DNA of 7,869 nt from assembly GCA_025937075.1 (NCBI GenBank), contig JAICSD010000202.1, forward strand, positions 1 through 7,869. The letters run 5' to 3'. A model generated the notes under the pieces. The model had not been told where the DNA came from. It saw only the letters and a program-made list of their open reading frames with translations, and searched no databases. This document shows positions 1 to 7,162 of the stretch, in pieces. Source of the DNA: Vicinamibacteria bacterium (GTDB lineage: Bacteria; Acidobacteriota; Vicinamibacteria; Vicinamibacterales; 2-12-FULL-66-21). Position numbers and translations under genes: made by a program. Positions within the stretch are counted from its first letter, which is position 1, and every line of letters begins with the position of its first letter.

Positions 1-2487
1 ACGATTCCCGGCTTCAACGACGTCTACACACCCTACCCGTTCATCACGAACTACGGCGCGACGGTGAACTACGTCATGAACCCGACGACGTTCATCGAAG
101 GCACGTACGGATTCATTCGCAACCAGCTGTCGGGCGGCAATGAAGGCGGCCTCCTCGTCAACGACGCCGCGAATCGCCTCAACGGGCTCGCGAGCTTCCC
201 GCTCCTCTATCCCGACGCGGGCAAGGTGAATCAGGATTACTACGCGTACCAGGTGCTGCAGGCCGTCAAGCCGGTGTGGTGGGATGGAACGAACATCAAT
301 CTGCCGCCCGTGTTCGCGTGGGGCTCGCGCGTCCAGGGTACGGCCGGCACGTGCGGGCAGCCGGGCCCGACCTGCCAGCGATTCCCCGGGTTCCTCAACA
401 TCAATCGCACGCAGGACTTCGCGGTGAGCGTGACGAAGATCGCCGGCCATCACACGTTCAAGGGCGGCTTCTACAACAATCACAGCTACAAGGCGCAGAA
501 CACCGGCGCCGGCGGCGTCGCCAACCTGTCGTTCCAGCCGTTCGTGGACTTCGGCAACGACACGAACAACGCGCTCGACACGGGGTACGGCTACGCCAAC
601 GCGCTGACCGGCGTCTTCCGCCAGTACCTGCAGCAGTCTCAGCTGATCGAAGGATCGATGCTCTACAACAACACTGAGGGCTACATCCAGGACAACTGGA
701 AGGTGAACAGCCGGCTGACGCTGGACCTCGGACTGCGCCTCACACATCAGCAGCCGCAGTACGACCAGTTCAAGCAGATGTCCAACTTCTTCCCGGACAA
801 GTGGTCGCCGGGGGCAGCGCCGCTGCTCTACGTACCGGGGTGCAGGGGCGGCGCGGCAACCTGCTCGGGCAACGCGCTGAACGCGATGGATCCGCGCACC
901 GGCGCAATCGTCGTGGCTCCGGGCGCAGCCAACTCGCAGGCGCTCATCGGCACGCCGGTTCCCGGCACGGGCGACGCTGCCTCCAACGGCATCCTGCAGG
1001 CCGGGAACGGCATCTCGAAATATTCGTACACGTGGCCGGCGCTCGTGTTCGGTCCGCGCTTCGGCTACGCCTACGACATCACCGGCACCCAGAGGTTCAT
1101 CCTGCGCGGCGGCGGCGGCTGGTTCTACGATCGTCCGGACGGCAACACCGTCTTCTCGATTCCCGGCAACCCGCCGATTTCCACGTCGCAGGATCTGCGC
1201 AACGGCCTGCTGTCCACGCTCGGGACGGGCCTCAGCCCGCAGCCGGTGCCGATCCTCAACGTCTTCCAGTACGACGCGAAAGTGCCGACCTCGGTGCAGT
1301 GGAACTCTGAAATCCAGATGGCACTGCCCTGGGCCTCGGCGGTAACGGTCGCGTATGTCGGCAACCACGGTTACAACCGTCTGGGTGCGTTCCAGGGCGG
1401 CAGCACGGAAAACGTCAACGCCGTCGACTTCGGGACCGCCTACCTGCCGCAGTACCAGGACACCACGAGGGCGGCATCGTCAGTTCCCGGTGCCAACGCG
1501 CTGACGACCAATCTGCTGCGGCCGTATCGCGGTCTGGGCATCATCGCCCAGCAGACGACTGACTTCTGGGACACCTATCACTCGCTGCAGTTTTCGCTGA
1601 ACCGCCGCTACCGTGACGGGTTCGCGTTCGGCTTCAACTACGTGCGCGGCCTGTCGTTCAAGGGCAACACCGGTCTCCAGCTCCGTCTGCAGCATGCCGC
1701 CGACGGCACGATCAGCGTGCGCGCCGATCAGGCGGACTACGAAAGGCTGAACGAGAACCTCGACGTGAGGCCGAACGTATTCAAAGCGAACGCGCTATGG
1801 GATCTGCCGAAGGTCCCGGGCACCACCAGCGCCGGTGCGGGGATGAAGGCGCTCGGGTACATCCTGAACGACTGGCAGATCTCTGGCGTGTTCACCGCTG
1901 GTGACACTGTCAACAGCGGGAACAGCAACAACGGCCAGAGCACCAACGGTAACGCCTACGATCTGACCTACAGCTACCAGAACAGCGGCGGCGCCGTGAA
2001 TCTCACGGGATCGCCGGACTACAACGCGCGCATCGTCTACCTGGGCGATGCGGGTTCGGGCTGCTCGAGCGATCAGTACCGCCAGTTCAATGTGGCGGCG
2101 GTCACGGGACCGCAGTATGGCAGCCTCGGCCTCGAATCCGGCCGTAATATCCTGCGCAACTGCAAGGATCACACGCTCGATATGGCCCTCGCGAAGCGGG
2201 TACAACTGCCCGGTCAGAAGAATCTGATGTTCCGTATCGACGTGTTCAACCTGTTCAACACGTACATCATCAACAACCGGAACACGTTGATCACGTTCCA
2301 GAGCCCGACCAACCTCACGATCGTGAACTCGCAGTTCCGGCCGGACGGTTCGCTGGATCCAACCCGCCTGACCCCGCGCAACGCCGGCTTCGGCGCGGCG
2401 ACAGGCGCTGCGACACGGGGGTCGGAAGCGGGCCTCGGCAACAACTACAATCGCGTCGTCATGCTGGAGGCGCGGTTCCAGTTCTGA
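1..2487 (+). CDS. TonB-dependent receptor, Oar-like outer-membrane beta-barrel (5' truncated)
   Basis: The frame is open from base 1 to a TGA at 2485-2487, giving 828 visible codons; the GTG at 64 is merely internal. The missing N-terminus should hold the signal peptide, a carboxypeptidase-regulatory-like domain and the plug, since proteins of this family usually run to about 1000-1200 residues. What is visible looks like barrel: alternating polar/aromatic strands, Asn/Gly/Tyr-rich loops, a segment with IQDNWKVNSRLTLDLGLRL (a strand motif typical of these receptors), a later VTVAYVGNHGYNRL segment, and a C-terminus ending in aromatic-alternating ARFQF, as outer-membrane barrels do for BAM recognition. 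Six cysteines occur as three pairs (codons 118/125, 281/288, 688/721). Family knowledge: Oar-like receptors are numerous in Acidobacteriota and are linked to uptake of large or complex substrates. The substrate cannot be read from the sequence. An intrinsic terminator follows directly, so the gene ends its own transcript. Confidence 0.88.
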   Translation, partial: TIPGFNDVYTPYPFITNYGATVNYVMNPTTFIEGTYGFIRNQLSGGNEGGLLVNDAANRLNGLASFPLLYPDAGKVNQDYYAYQVLQAVKPVWWDGTNINLPPVFAWGSRVQGTAGTCGQPGPTCQRFPGFLNINRTQDFAVSVTKIAGHHTFKGGFYNNHSYKAQNTGAGGVANLSFQPFVDFGNDTNNALDTGYGYANALTGVFRQYLQQSQLIEGSMLYNNTEGYIQDNWKVNSRLTLDLGLRLTHQQPQYDQFKQMSNFFPDKWSPGAAPLLYVPGCRGGAATCSGNALNAMDPRTGAIVVAPGAANSQALIGTPVPGTGDAASNGILQAGNGISKYSYTWPALVFGPRFGYAYDITGTQRFILRGGGGWFYDRPDGNTVFSIPGNPPISTSQDLRNGLLSTLGTGLSPQPVPILNVFQYDAKVPTSVQWNSEIQMALPWASAVTVAYVGNHGYNRLGAFQGGSTENVNAVDFGTAYLPQYQDTTRAASSVPGANALTTNLLRPYRGLGIIAQQTTDFWDTYHSLQFSLNRRYRDGFAFGFNYVRGLSFKGNTGLQLRLQHAADGTISVRADQADYERLNENLDVRPNVFKANALWDLPKVPGTTSAGAGMKALGYILNDWQISGVFTAGDTVNSGNSNNGQSTNGNAYDLTYSYQNSGGAVNLTGSPDYNARIVYLGDAGSGCSSDQYRQFNVAAVTGPQYGSLGLESGRNILRNCKDHTLDMALAKRVQLPGQKNLMFRIDVFNLFNTYIINNRNTLITFQSPTNLTIVNSQFRPDGSLDPTRLTPRNAGFGAATGAATRGSEAGLGNNYNRVVMLEARFQF

Positions 2488-2507
2488 CGCCGTACGCGTG
2501 ATTCGAG

Positions 2508-2542
2508 AAGGGCGGGTGGCACGTCCACTCGCCCTTGTTTTT
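2508..2542 (+). terminator. Rho-independent terminator after the TonB-dependent receptor
   Basis: A 12-base-pair stem pairs 2508-2519 with 2525-2536 (AAGGGCGGGTGG against CCACTCGCCCTT, with one G-T wobble) around a five-base loop CACGT, followed by G and five Ts (2538-2542). It begins 20 bases after the receptor's stop codon. Position, stem strength and T-tract fit an intrinsic terminator for the receptor transcript. It also separates the receptor from the next gene, whose ATG is only 19 bases past the T-tract, so that gene needs read-through or a promoter overlapping the hairpin. Confidence 0.85.
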
Positions 2543-2551
2543 GTACACTCC

Positions 2552-2555
2552 AGGA
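2552..2555 (+). promoter_or_regulatory. Ribosome binding site that fixes the start of the propeller/cytochrome gene
   Basis: AGGA at 2552-2555 lies six bases before the ATG at 2562, a normal Shine-Dalgarno spacing. The alternative in-frame TTG at 2535 sits in the 3' arm of the terminator hairpin and would add nine residues ahead of an already good signal peptide, so the ATG is the better start. Confidence 0.7.
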
Positions 2556-2561
2556 CCCACT

Positions 2562-5357
2562 ATGCGCATCGTTTCAGCCCGAATCCTTGTCACCAGCCTT
2601 GCCACTGCATTCGCGACAGCGCTCGTCGCCACTCAGGGACAACAACCCGCACCGCCGCCGCAGACGCCGCAGCCAGCGCAAGGGCGCGGTGGATTCGATC
2701 AACAGGCCGCCGGCGCGGACTTCCTCGAGCGTCCGCCCGTGACGCGCCTCGATCCGGCTGTGCAGCAGAAGCTGTTCCTGCTCCCCGATGGCTTCTCGAT
2801 CGAGCCGGTGCTGAGCGATCCGCTGATTCAGGATCCCGTGGGCGTCACCTTCGACGGCAACGGCCGCATGTACGTGCTCGAGATGCGGTCCTACATGCAG
2901 GACGCTGACGGCAGCAATTCACGCGCGCCGATCAGCCGGATCTCACGCCACGAGGACACGGATGGCGACGGCGTGTACGACAAGCACACCGTGTTCGTCG
3001 ACAACATGGTGATGCCGCGCATCGCGTTTCCGCTGCAGGACGGCGTCATCCTCGCCTTGGAGACGGACAACCGCGATCTCTACAAGTACACGGACACGAA
3101 TGGCGACGGCGTCGCAGACAAGAAGGAGCTCTTCTACCCCGGCGTCGGCCGCGTCACGAACATGGAGTGGCAGCCCGGGGGGATGACCTGGGCGCTCGAC
3201 AACTGGCTCTACACGACCTACAACCCGTTCCGGCTGCGCATCGGGCCGGACGGCAAGATCGCGCGCGAAGAGACGGATCCGAATGGCGGCCAGTGGTGGT
3301 CCGCGCAGGACAACTACGGCAAGATGTGGTGGGTCGACGGCGGCGGCGAGATCGGCCCCGTGAACTTCCAGGAACCGATCGCATACGGCGCGTTCAACGT
3401 CCCCGATAACTTCGAGCCCGACTTCCAGATCCCGTGGTCTGCTCCAGGCGGCATCTCGGACATGCAAGGCGGCATGCGCCGCGTTCGGATGCCTGAAGGA
3501 ACGCTGAACCACTTCACGGCCGCATCCGGCGTCGAGATCTATCGCGGCGATCGGCTGCCGCCCGACTTCGTCGGCGATCTCTTCTTCAACGAGCCGGTCG
3601 GCCGCATCGTCCGCCGCGCGAAGGTCGTCGTCACCGACGGCCTGACGCAGCTTCGCAATGCTTACCCCAAATCGGAGTTCATCCGGTCGACCGATCCGCT
3701 GTTCCGCCCTGTTGCCATCCACAACGCGCCGGACGGCACGCTCTACCTCGTCGACATGTATACCGGGATCATCCAGGACGCGGAATGGGTGAATGCGGGA
3801 TCGTACCTGCGGCGTAAGGTCGAACAATACGACCTCGACAAGATTCACAACTTCGGGCGCATCTGGCGCATCAGCTACAACGGACAGAGCCCCGACCGCG
3901 AGCGGCCGCACATGTACAGCGAGACGCCCGCGCAACTCGTGCAGCACCTTGCGCACCCGAACGGCTGGTGGCGGGACACTGCGCAGAAGCTGCTCGTGCT
4001 CGCGCAGGACAAGTCGGTCGTGCCGGCGCTGAAGACGATGGCGCGCTCGTCCGAGAATCAGCTCGCGCGGATCCATGCGCTGTGGACGCTCGAGGGCCTG
4101 AACTCGCTCGACGCGGGGCTCACGCGCGAGCTGATGAAGAGTCCCGACCCGCAGATCCGGATTCAGGCCATTCGCGCGAGCGAGACGCTGTACAAAGCGA
4201 ACGACAAGTCGTTCGCGGCCGATTACCGCGCGATGCTGAAGGACTCCGACGCGAACGTCGTGATCCAGGCAATGCTGACGATCAATCTTCAGAAGCTGCC
4301 TGACGCCGAGGATCTGATCCGCGCCACGTCCGAAGCCAGCTCCGTTCGCGGCATTCGCGAGATCGGGTCGCAGGTCCTTCATCCAACGGTGGCGCAGGGG
4401 CAGCGTCCTGCCTTGAGGGATACAGGAGCAAGCACGGTCAATCTGACGAAGGAGCAACGGCAGACGATGGAGCGCGGTGAAGCGACTTACAAGGAACTGT
4501 GCTTCACGTGCCACGGGGCGGACGGCAAAGGCTCGCCAATGGCGGGTGCGCCTGCCGGATCGACGCTCGCGCCGCCGCTGGCGGGATCGCCGCGTGTGCT
4601 CGAACACCGCGACTACATCATCAACGTGCTGCTGCACGGATTGACCGGGCCAATCGGTGACGCGAGTTATCCAGGCGGCATCATGGTGCCGATGGGCAGC
4701 AACTCCGACGAGTGGATCGCGGACGTCGCGTCCTACGTCCGCAACAGCTTCGGCAACAGCGCGTTGTTGGTCGAGCCCGAGCAGGTCACGGCCGTCCGGA
4801 AGGGCGACGCGCGGAAGACGCCGTGGACGGTCGCAGAGCTGGAGGCAATCGTGCCGAAGCCGCTGACGAACACGTCAGCGTGGAAGCTCACGGCAAGCCA
4901 CAATTCCGGGACGGCCGCGAATGCGGTGACAAGCGGTGCGCCCAGATGGGACACTGGCGCGCCGCAGGCGCCCGGAATGTGGTTCGAGATCGAGCTGCCG
5001 GAGCCGGCCGTCGTTACGGACGTGCAGCTCGAAGCATCGCTGCCGTCCGGCTCCCCCAACCCGGCGGCAGGCCGCGGCCGCGCGGGGGCGCGCGGCGGCA
5101 CGGCGCCTGTCGGACGCGGGCGCGGATCTTCGTTCGCACCTGCACGCGGGCCCATCGCATACTCGGTCCAGGTCTCGGACGACGGGACATCGTGGGGAGC
5201 GCCGGTTGCGCAAGGGTCCTGCGACACACCGACGACGGCGATCGCCATTCCGCCCACGCGGACGCGCTTCATTCGCATCACGCAGACGGGCACGGCGGCC
5301 AAAGACGAAGTGTGGGCAATCCAGCAGCTGCGCGTCTACGCCAGAACGGGCAGCTGA
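2562..5357 (+). CDS. Secreted PVC-type beta-propeller dehydrogenase-like protein with HEAT, cytochrome c and discoidin domains
   Basis: This 931-residue protein starts at ATG 2562 (RBS at 2552). Residues 1-27 form a Sec-type signal peptide (MRIVSARILV, then an Ala/Thr/Leu core), followed by a Pro/Gln-rich linker to about 45. Residues ~60-440 resemble the N-terminal beta-propeller of PVC-type 'putative membrane-bound dehydrogenase' proteins, a fold related to soluble PQQ glucose dehydrogenase. It carries two Asp loops, DTDGDGVYD (132-140) and DTNGDGVAD (178-186), likely calcium sites. Residues ~454-575 are helical HEAT-like repeats. Residues ~630-730 are a cytochrome c domain with heme motif CFTCH (C647, C650, H651) and M708 or M711 as probable axial ligand. 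Residues ~768-931 resemble an F5/8 type C (discoidin) carbohydrate-binding fold, interrupted by an Arg/Gly-rich stretch (~836-863). The likely role is periplasmic or surface oxidation of a sugar-like compound, passing electrons through the heme. Substrate, and whether PQQ is bound, are unknown. It converges on the GMC oxidoreductase gene. Confidence 0.85.
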   Translation: MRIVSARILVTSLATAFATALVATQGQQPAPPPQTPQPAQGRGGFDQQAAGADFLERPPVTRLDPAVQQKLFLLPDGFSIEPVLSDPLIQDPVGVTFDGNGRMYVLEMRSYMQDADGSNSRAPISRISRHEDTDGDGVYDKHTVFVDNMVMPRIAFPLQDGVILALETDNRDLYKYTDTNGDGVADKKELFYPGVGRVTNMEWQPGGMTWALDNWLYTTYNPFRLRIGPDGKIAREETDPNGGQWWSAQDNYGKMWWVDGGGEIGPVNFQEPIAYGAFNVPDNFEPDFQIPWSAPGGISDMQGGMRRVRMPEGTLNHFTAASGVEIYRGDRLPPDFVGDLFFNEPVGRIVRRAKVVVTDGLTQLRNAYPKSEFIRSTDPLFRPVAIHNAPDGTLYLVDMYTGIIQDAEWVNAGSYLRRKVEQYDLDKIHNFGRIWRISYNGQSPDRERPHMYSETPAQLVQHLAHPNGWWRDTAQKLLVLAQDKSVVPALKTMARSSENQLARIHALWTLEGLNSLDAGLTRELMKSPDPQIRIQAIRASETLYKANDKSFAADYRAMLKDSDANVVIQAMLTINLQKLPDAEDLIRATSEASSVRGIREIGSQVLHPTVAQGQRPALRDTGASTVNLTKEQRQTMERGEATYKELCFTCHGADGKGSPMAGAPAGSTLAPPLAGSPRVLEHRDYIINVLLHGLTGPIGDASYPGGIMVPMGSNSDEWIADVASYVRNSFGNSALLVEPEQVTAVRKGDARKTPWTVAELEAIVPKPLTNTSAWKLTASHNSGTAANAVTSGAPRWDTGAPQAPGMWFEIELPEPAVVTDVQLEASLPSGSPNPAAGRGRAGARGGTAPVGRGRGSSFAPARGPIAYSVQVSDDGTSWGAPVAQGSCDTPTTAIAIPPTRTRFIRITQTGTAAKDEVWAIQQLRVYARTGS
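2955..3122 (+). repeat. Two diverged direct repeats encoding EF-hand-like Asp loops
   Basis: Bases 2955-2984 and 3093-3122 match at 25 of 30 positions and are 138 bases (46 codons) apart in the same frame. Both encode an Asp-x-Asp/Asn-Gly-Asp-Gly loop ending in Asp-Lys. The 46-residue period fits one propeller blade, so this is probably an internal blade repeat within the protein rather than a mobile or regulatory repeat. Confidence 0.65.
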
Positions 5358-5416
5358 ATGTCTGCGGTCAAGCGCGCATTACACTGCGTAGCGGCGCCGC
5401 GAGACGTCGACGGCGA
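5358..5416. other. Convergent intergenic gap
   Basis: These 59 bases lie between two converging stop codons. They contain a short palindrome GCGGCGCCGC (5391-5400) and GACGTC (5403-5408), but no long stem followed by a T-tract on either strand, so no intrinsic terminator can be called. Termination here may be Rho-dependent or run into the opposing gene. Confidence 0.6.
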
Positions 5417-7162
5417 TCACACTCTTCTGCCCTTCGCCCGCTCGATCAGGTGATCGCATCCCCGCGCCGTCAACGCCATCATCGTCAGCGTCGGGTGCTT
5501 GTCGCCGGTGGACGGGAATGCATTGCCGCCGAAGACGTATAGGTTCGGGATGTCGTGCGTCTGGCAGAACGAGTTCAGGACGCCGCCCGTCGGGCTGACG
5601 CTCATGCGCGCGGTGCCGACTTCGTGGATCGAGCTGCCGAGCGGACGGCGGCGCTGCGCCGGACGATTCGGCCGCGCCGCGCTTTCGGCATTCGCGACAT
5701 CGCGGGGCGGCGTGTCTGGCGCGCCAGGGCCGCCGGGAAATCCGGCCGGCGTTGCAGGCCCGGGCATGATTTCGCCACCCGCTTTCCTGAACAGCTCCTC
5801 GGCCTTCTGCTGGAAGTCTTCTATCAGCTCGTAGTCGTTGTCGCTGTGCGTGAAGTGGATCTTCAGGACGGGAATGCCCCAGTGATCCTTGACCTCCGGG
5901 TCGAGCTCGACGAAGTTCTCCTTGCGCGCGAGCATCTCCGCACCGGCGTTCCAGATTCTTGCCTGCGCGACGTAGCGGCTCTTCACTTCCTTCTTCCACT
6001 CGGACCCGTAGCCCGGGACATTCGCAGCGAACTGCGGATACTCCGTCTGGCCGCCGGTCGCATTCATGACGTAGCCGCGAATGAAGTCCTTGCGCTGGGT
6101 CTTCTTGTCGATGTTCTGGAAGTTCGGAATCGTGATCCCCGCCTGCTTCCCGTCGTCCAGGCGGCTGGGCCCGCCTTTCAGCTTCGGCAGGAACCCGCTC
6201 ACGCCGCCACCGCCCACCTGGTCCATCATGTATTGACCGAGCGTGCCGCTCGAGTTCGCCAGACCGCCCTTCGCCGAGAGCAGCAGCAGACGTGTGTTCT
6301 CGAGCGTCGACGCGGCGAGAATCACCCACGTCGCGTCGACATCCACCGCCTTCATCGTCTCGCGCTCGATATACGTCACGCCCTGCGCGTGATTCTCGTT
6401 GTTCATGCGCACGTGCGCGACGACGCTGTCGGTGCGGATTTCGAGGTTGCTGGTGTTCAGCGCCGGAGGAAGCGTGACGGCGATCGGATTGAACATCGCT
6501 CCAACGTCGCAGCCGTTGACGCAATTCCCGCAGTAGTGGCACGGCGGTCGGCCGTTGTGCGGACGCGTGAGCTGCGCGAGCCGCCGATGCGTGGACGGCC
6601 ATCCGAGACTCTTGCACGCGGCCGTGAAGATCGTTTCCGCGCAGTTCAGCGGCATCGCCGGCAGGAACACGCCGTCCGGAAACTGCGGAAAGCCTTCGTA
6701 CGCGGCGCTGACGCCGATGAAGCTCTCGACGCGATCGTAGTACGGCTTCATGTCCGCGTACGAGACCGCCCAGTCCATGCCGTATCCGTCGCGCGACGCG
6801 GCCTTGAACTCGTAATCGGCCATGCGGTCCGCCGCGCGCGCCCAGTGCAGCGTGCGCCCGCCGAGACACCGCGATCGTCCCCACCGGTATGTCGTCTCCG
6901 GCGCCGTCGTGTAGGGGTTCTCGACGTTGTCGATCATGATCCGGTAGTTGCGTTCGCTCCCGGCGTAGCGCCGCAGCACACCCGGTTCACCGAGCCCGCG
7001 GTAGTCGAGCTGGTAGAGGAAGGTGTGATGGAAGTCGCGCGCGGGATCGATACGCGCGCCCGCCTCGATCATCAGGACCTTCATGCCCACGCGCGTCAGC
7101 TCCATCGCGGCCCAACTGCCGCACGCGCCGGAGCCCACAACGATCGCGTCGTAGGTCGTCAT
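5417..7162 (-). CDS. GMC family FAD-dependent oxidoreductase (gluconate/glucose dehydrogenase alpha-subunit type)
   Basis: This 581-residue protein starts at the ATG on 7162-7160, which overlaps the stop of the upstream subunit gene as ATGA; an in-frame GTG at 7189 would add nine non-conserved residues. The N-terminus has the FAD Rossmann motif GSGACG (residues 10-15) and acidic E33 in MIEAG, which binds the adenosine ribose. LGGRTLHW (100-107) is the GMC signature region. Cys208, 211, 214 and 218 form a C-x2-C-x2-C-x3-C cluster, as expected in the Fe-S-bearing dehydrogenase branch of the family rather than in oxidases. Near the end, HEVGTARM (H513) and HPTLTMM (H556) supply the probable catalytic His pair. 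A Pro/Ala/Arg-rich insert (~463-507) precedes H513. The protein has no signal peptide and is probably exported with its Tat-signal partner. The reaction is oxidation of an alcohol, sugar or polyol; the substrate is not identifiable. No cytochrome subunit gene adjoins it on this strand. Confidence 0.92.
   Translation of the reverse strand: MTTYDAIVVGSGACGSWAAMELTRVGMKVLMIEAGARIDPARDFHHTFLYQLDYRGLGEPGVLRRYAGSERNYRIMIDNVENPYTTAPETTYRWGRSRCLGGRTLHWARAADRMADYEFKAASRDGYGMDWAVSYADMKPYYDRVESFIGVSAAYEGFPQFPDGVFLPAMPLNCAETIFTAACKSLGWPSTHRRLAQLTRPHNGRPPCHYCGNCVNGCDVGAMFNPIAVTLPPALNTSNLEIRTDSVVAHVRMNNENHAQGVTYIERETMKAVDVDATWVILAASTLENTRLLLLSAKGGLANSSGTLGQYMMDQVGGGGVSGFLPKLKGGPSRLDDGKQAGITIPNFQNIDKKTQRKDFIRGYVMNATGGQTEYPQFAANVPGYGSEWKKEVKSRYVAQARIWNAGAEMLARKENFVELDPEVKDHWGIPVLKIHFTHSDNDYELIEDFQQKAEELFRKAGGEIMPGPATPAGFPGGPGAPDTPPRDVANAESAARPNRPAQRRRPLGSSIHEVGTARMSVSPTGGVLNSFCQTHDIPNLYVFGGNAFPSTGDKHPTLTMMALTARGCDHLIERAKGRRV
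7159..7162 (-). promoter_or_regulatory. ATGA stop/start overlap coupling the two dehydrogenase subunits
   Basis: Read on the minus strand, 7162-7159 is ATGA: the ATG of the GMC gene shares bases with the TGA of the small-subunit gene. No strong Shine-Dalgarno is seen just upstream (only a weak GGA roughly 14 bases away), so translation of the GMC subunit probably depends on ribosomes finishing the small subunit, keeping the two near equal amounts. Confidence 0.8.

Noticed and set aside
64..66. GTG at 64 as the true start of the receptor
   Set aside because: The frame is open to base 1, the residues before it (including VYTPYPFITNYG) look like barrel sequence, and no signal peptide follows the GTG.
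2544..2549. TACACT as a -10 promoter element before the propeller gene
   Set aside because: Transcription would start around 2556, downstream of the AGGA, leaving no RBS in the message, and no convincing -35 element is present at the right distance.
2535..2561. TTG at 2535 as start of the propeller gene
   Set aside because: It lies within the terminator hairpin, has no sensible RBS, and the ATG at 2562 has AGGA at the right spacing followed directly by a good signal peptide.
2943..4637. Long open frame of 564 codons on the minus strand opposite the propeller/cytochrome gene
   Set aside because: It is antisense to a gene with clear domains and consists of Arg/Val/Ala/Asp-rich sequence without recognisable motifs, as expected from the high-GC codon bias of the real gene.
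4712..5542. Plus-strand frame bridging the end of the propeller gene and the GMC gene
   Set aside because: It is Arg/Gly/Ala-rich with no motif and spans two real genes in the wrong frame or strand.
5379..6884. Second minus-strand frame of 501 codons overlapping the GMC gene
   Set aside because: It is an out-of-register shadow with Arg/Ala-rich sequence and no family features; it also runs into the convergent gap.
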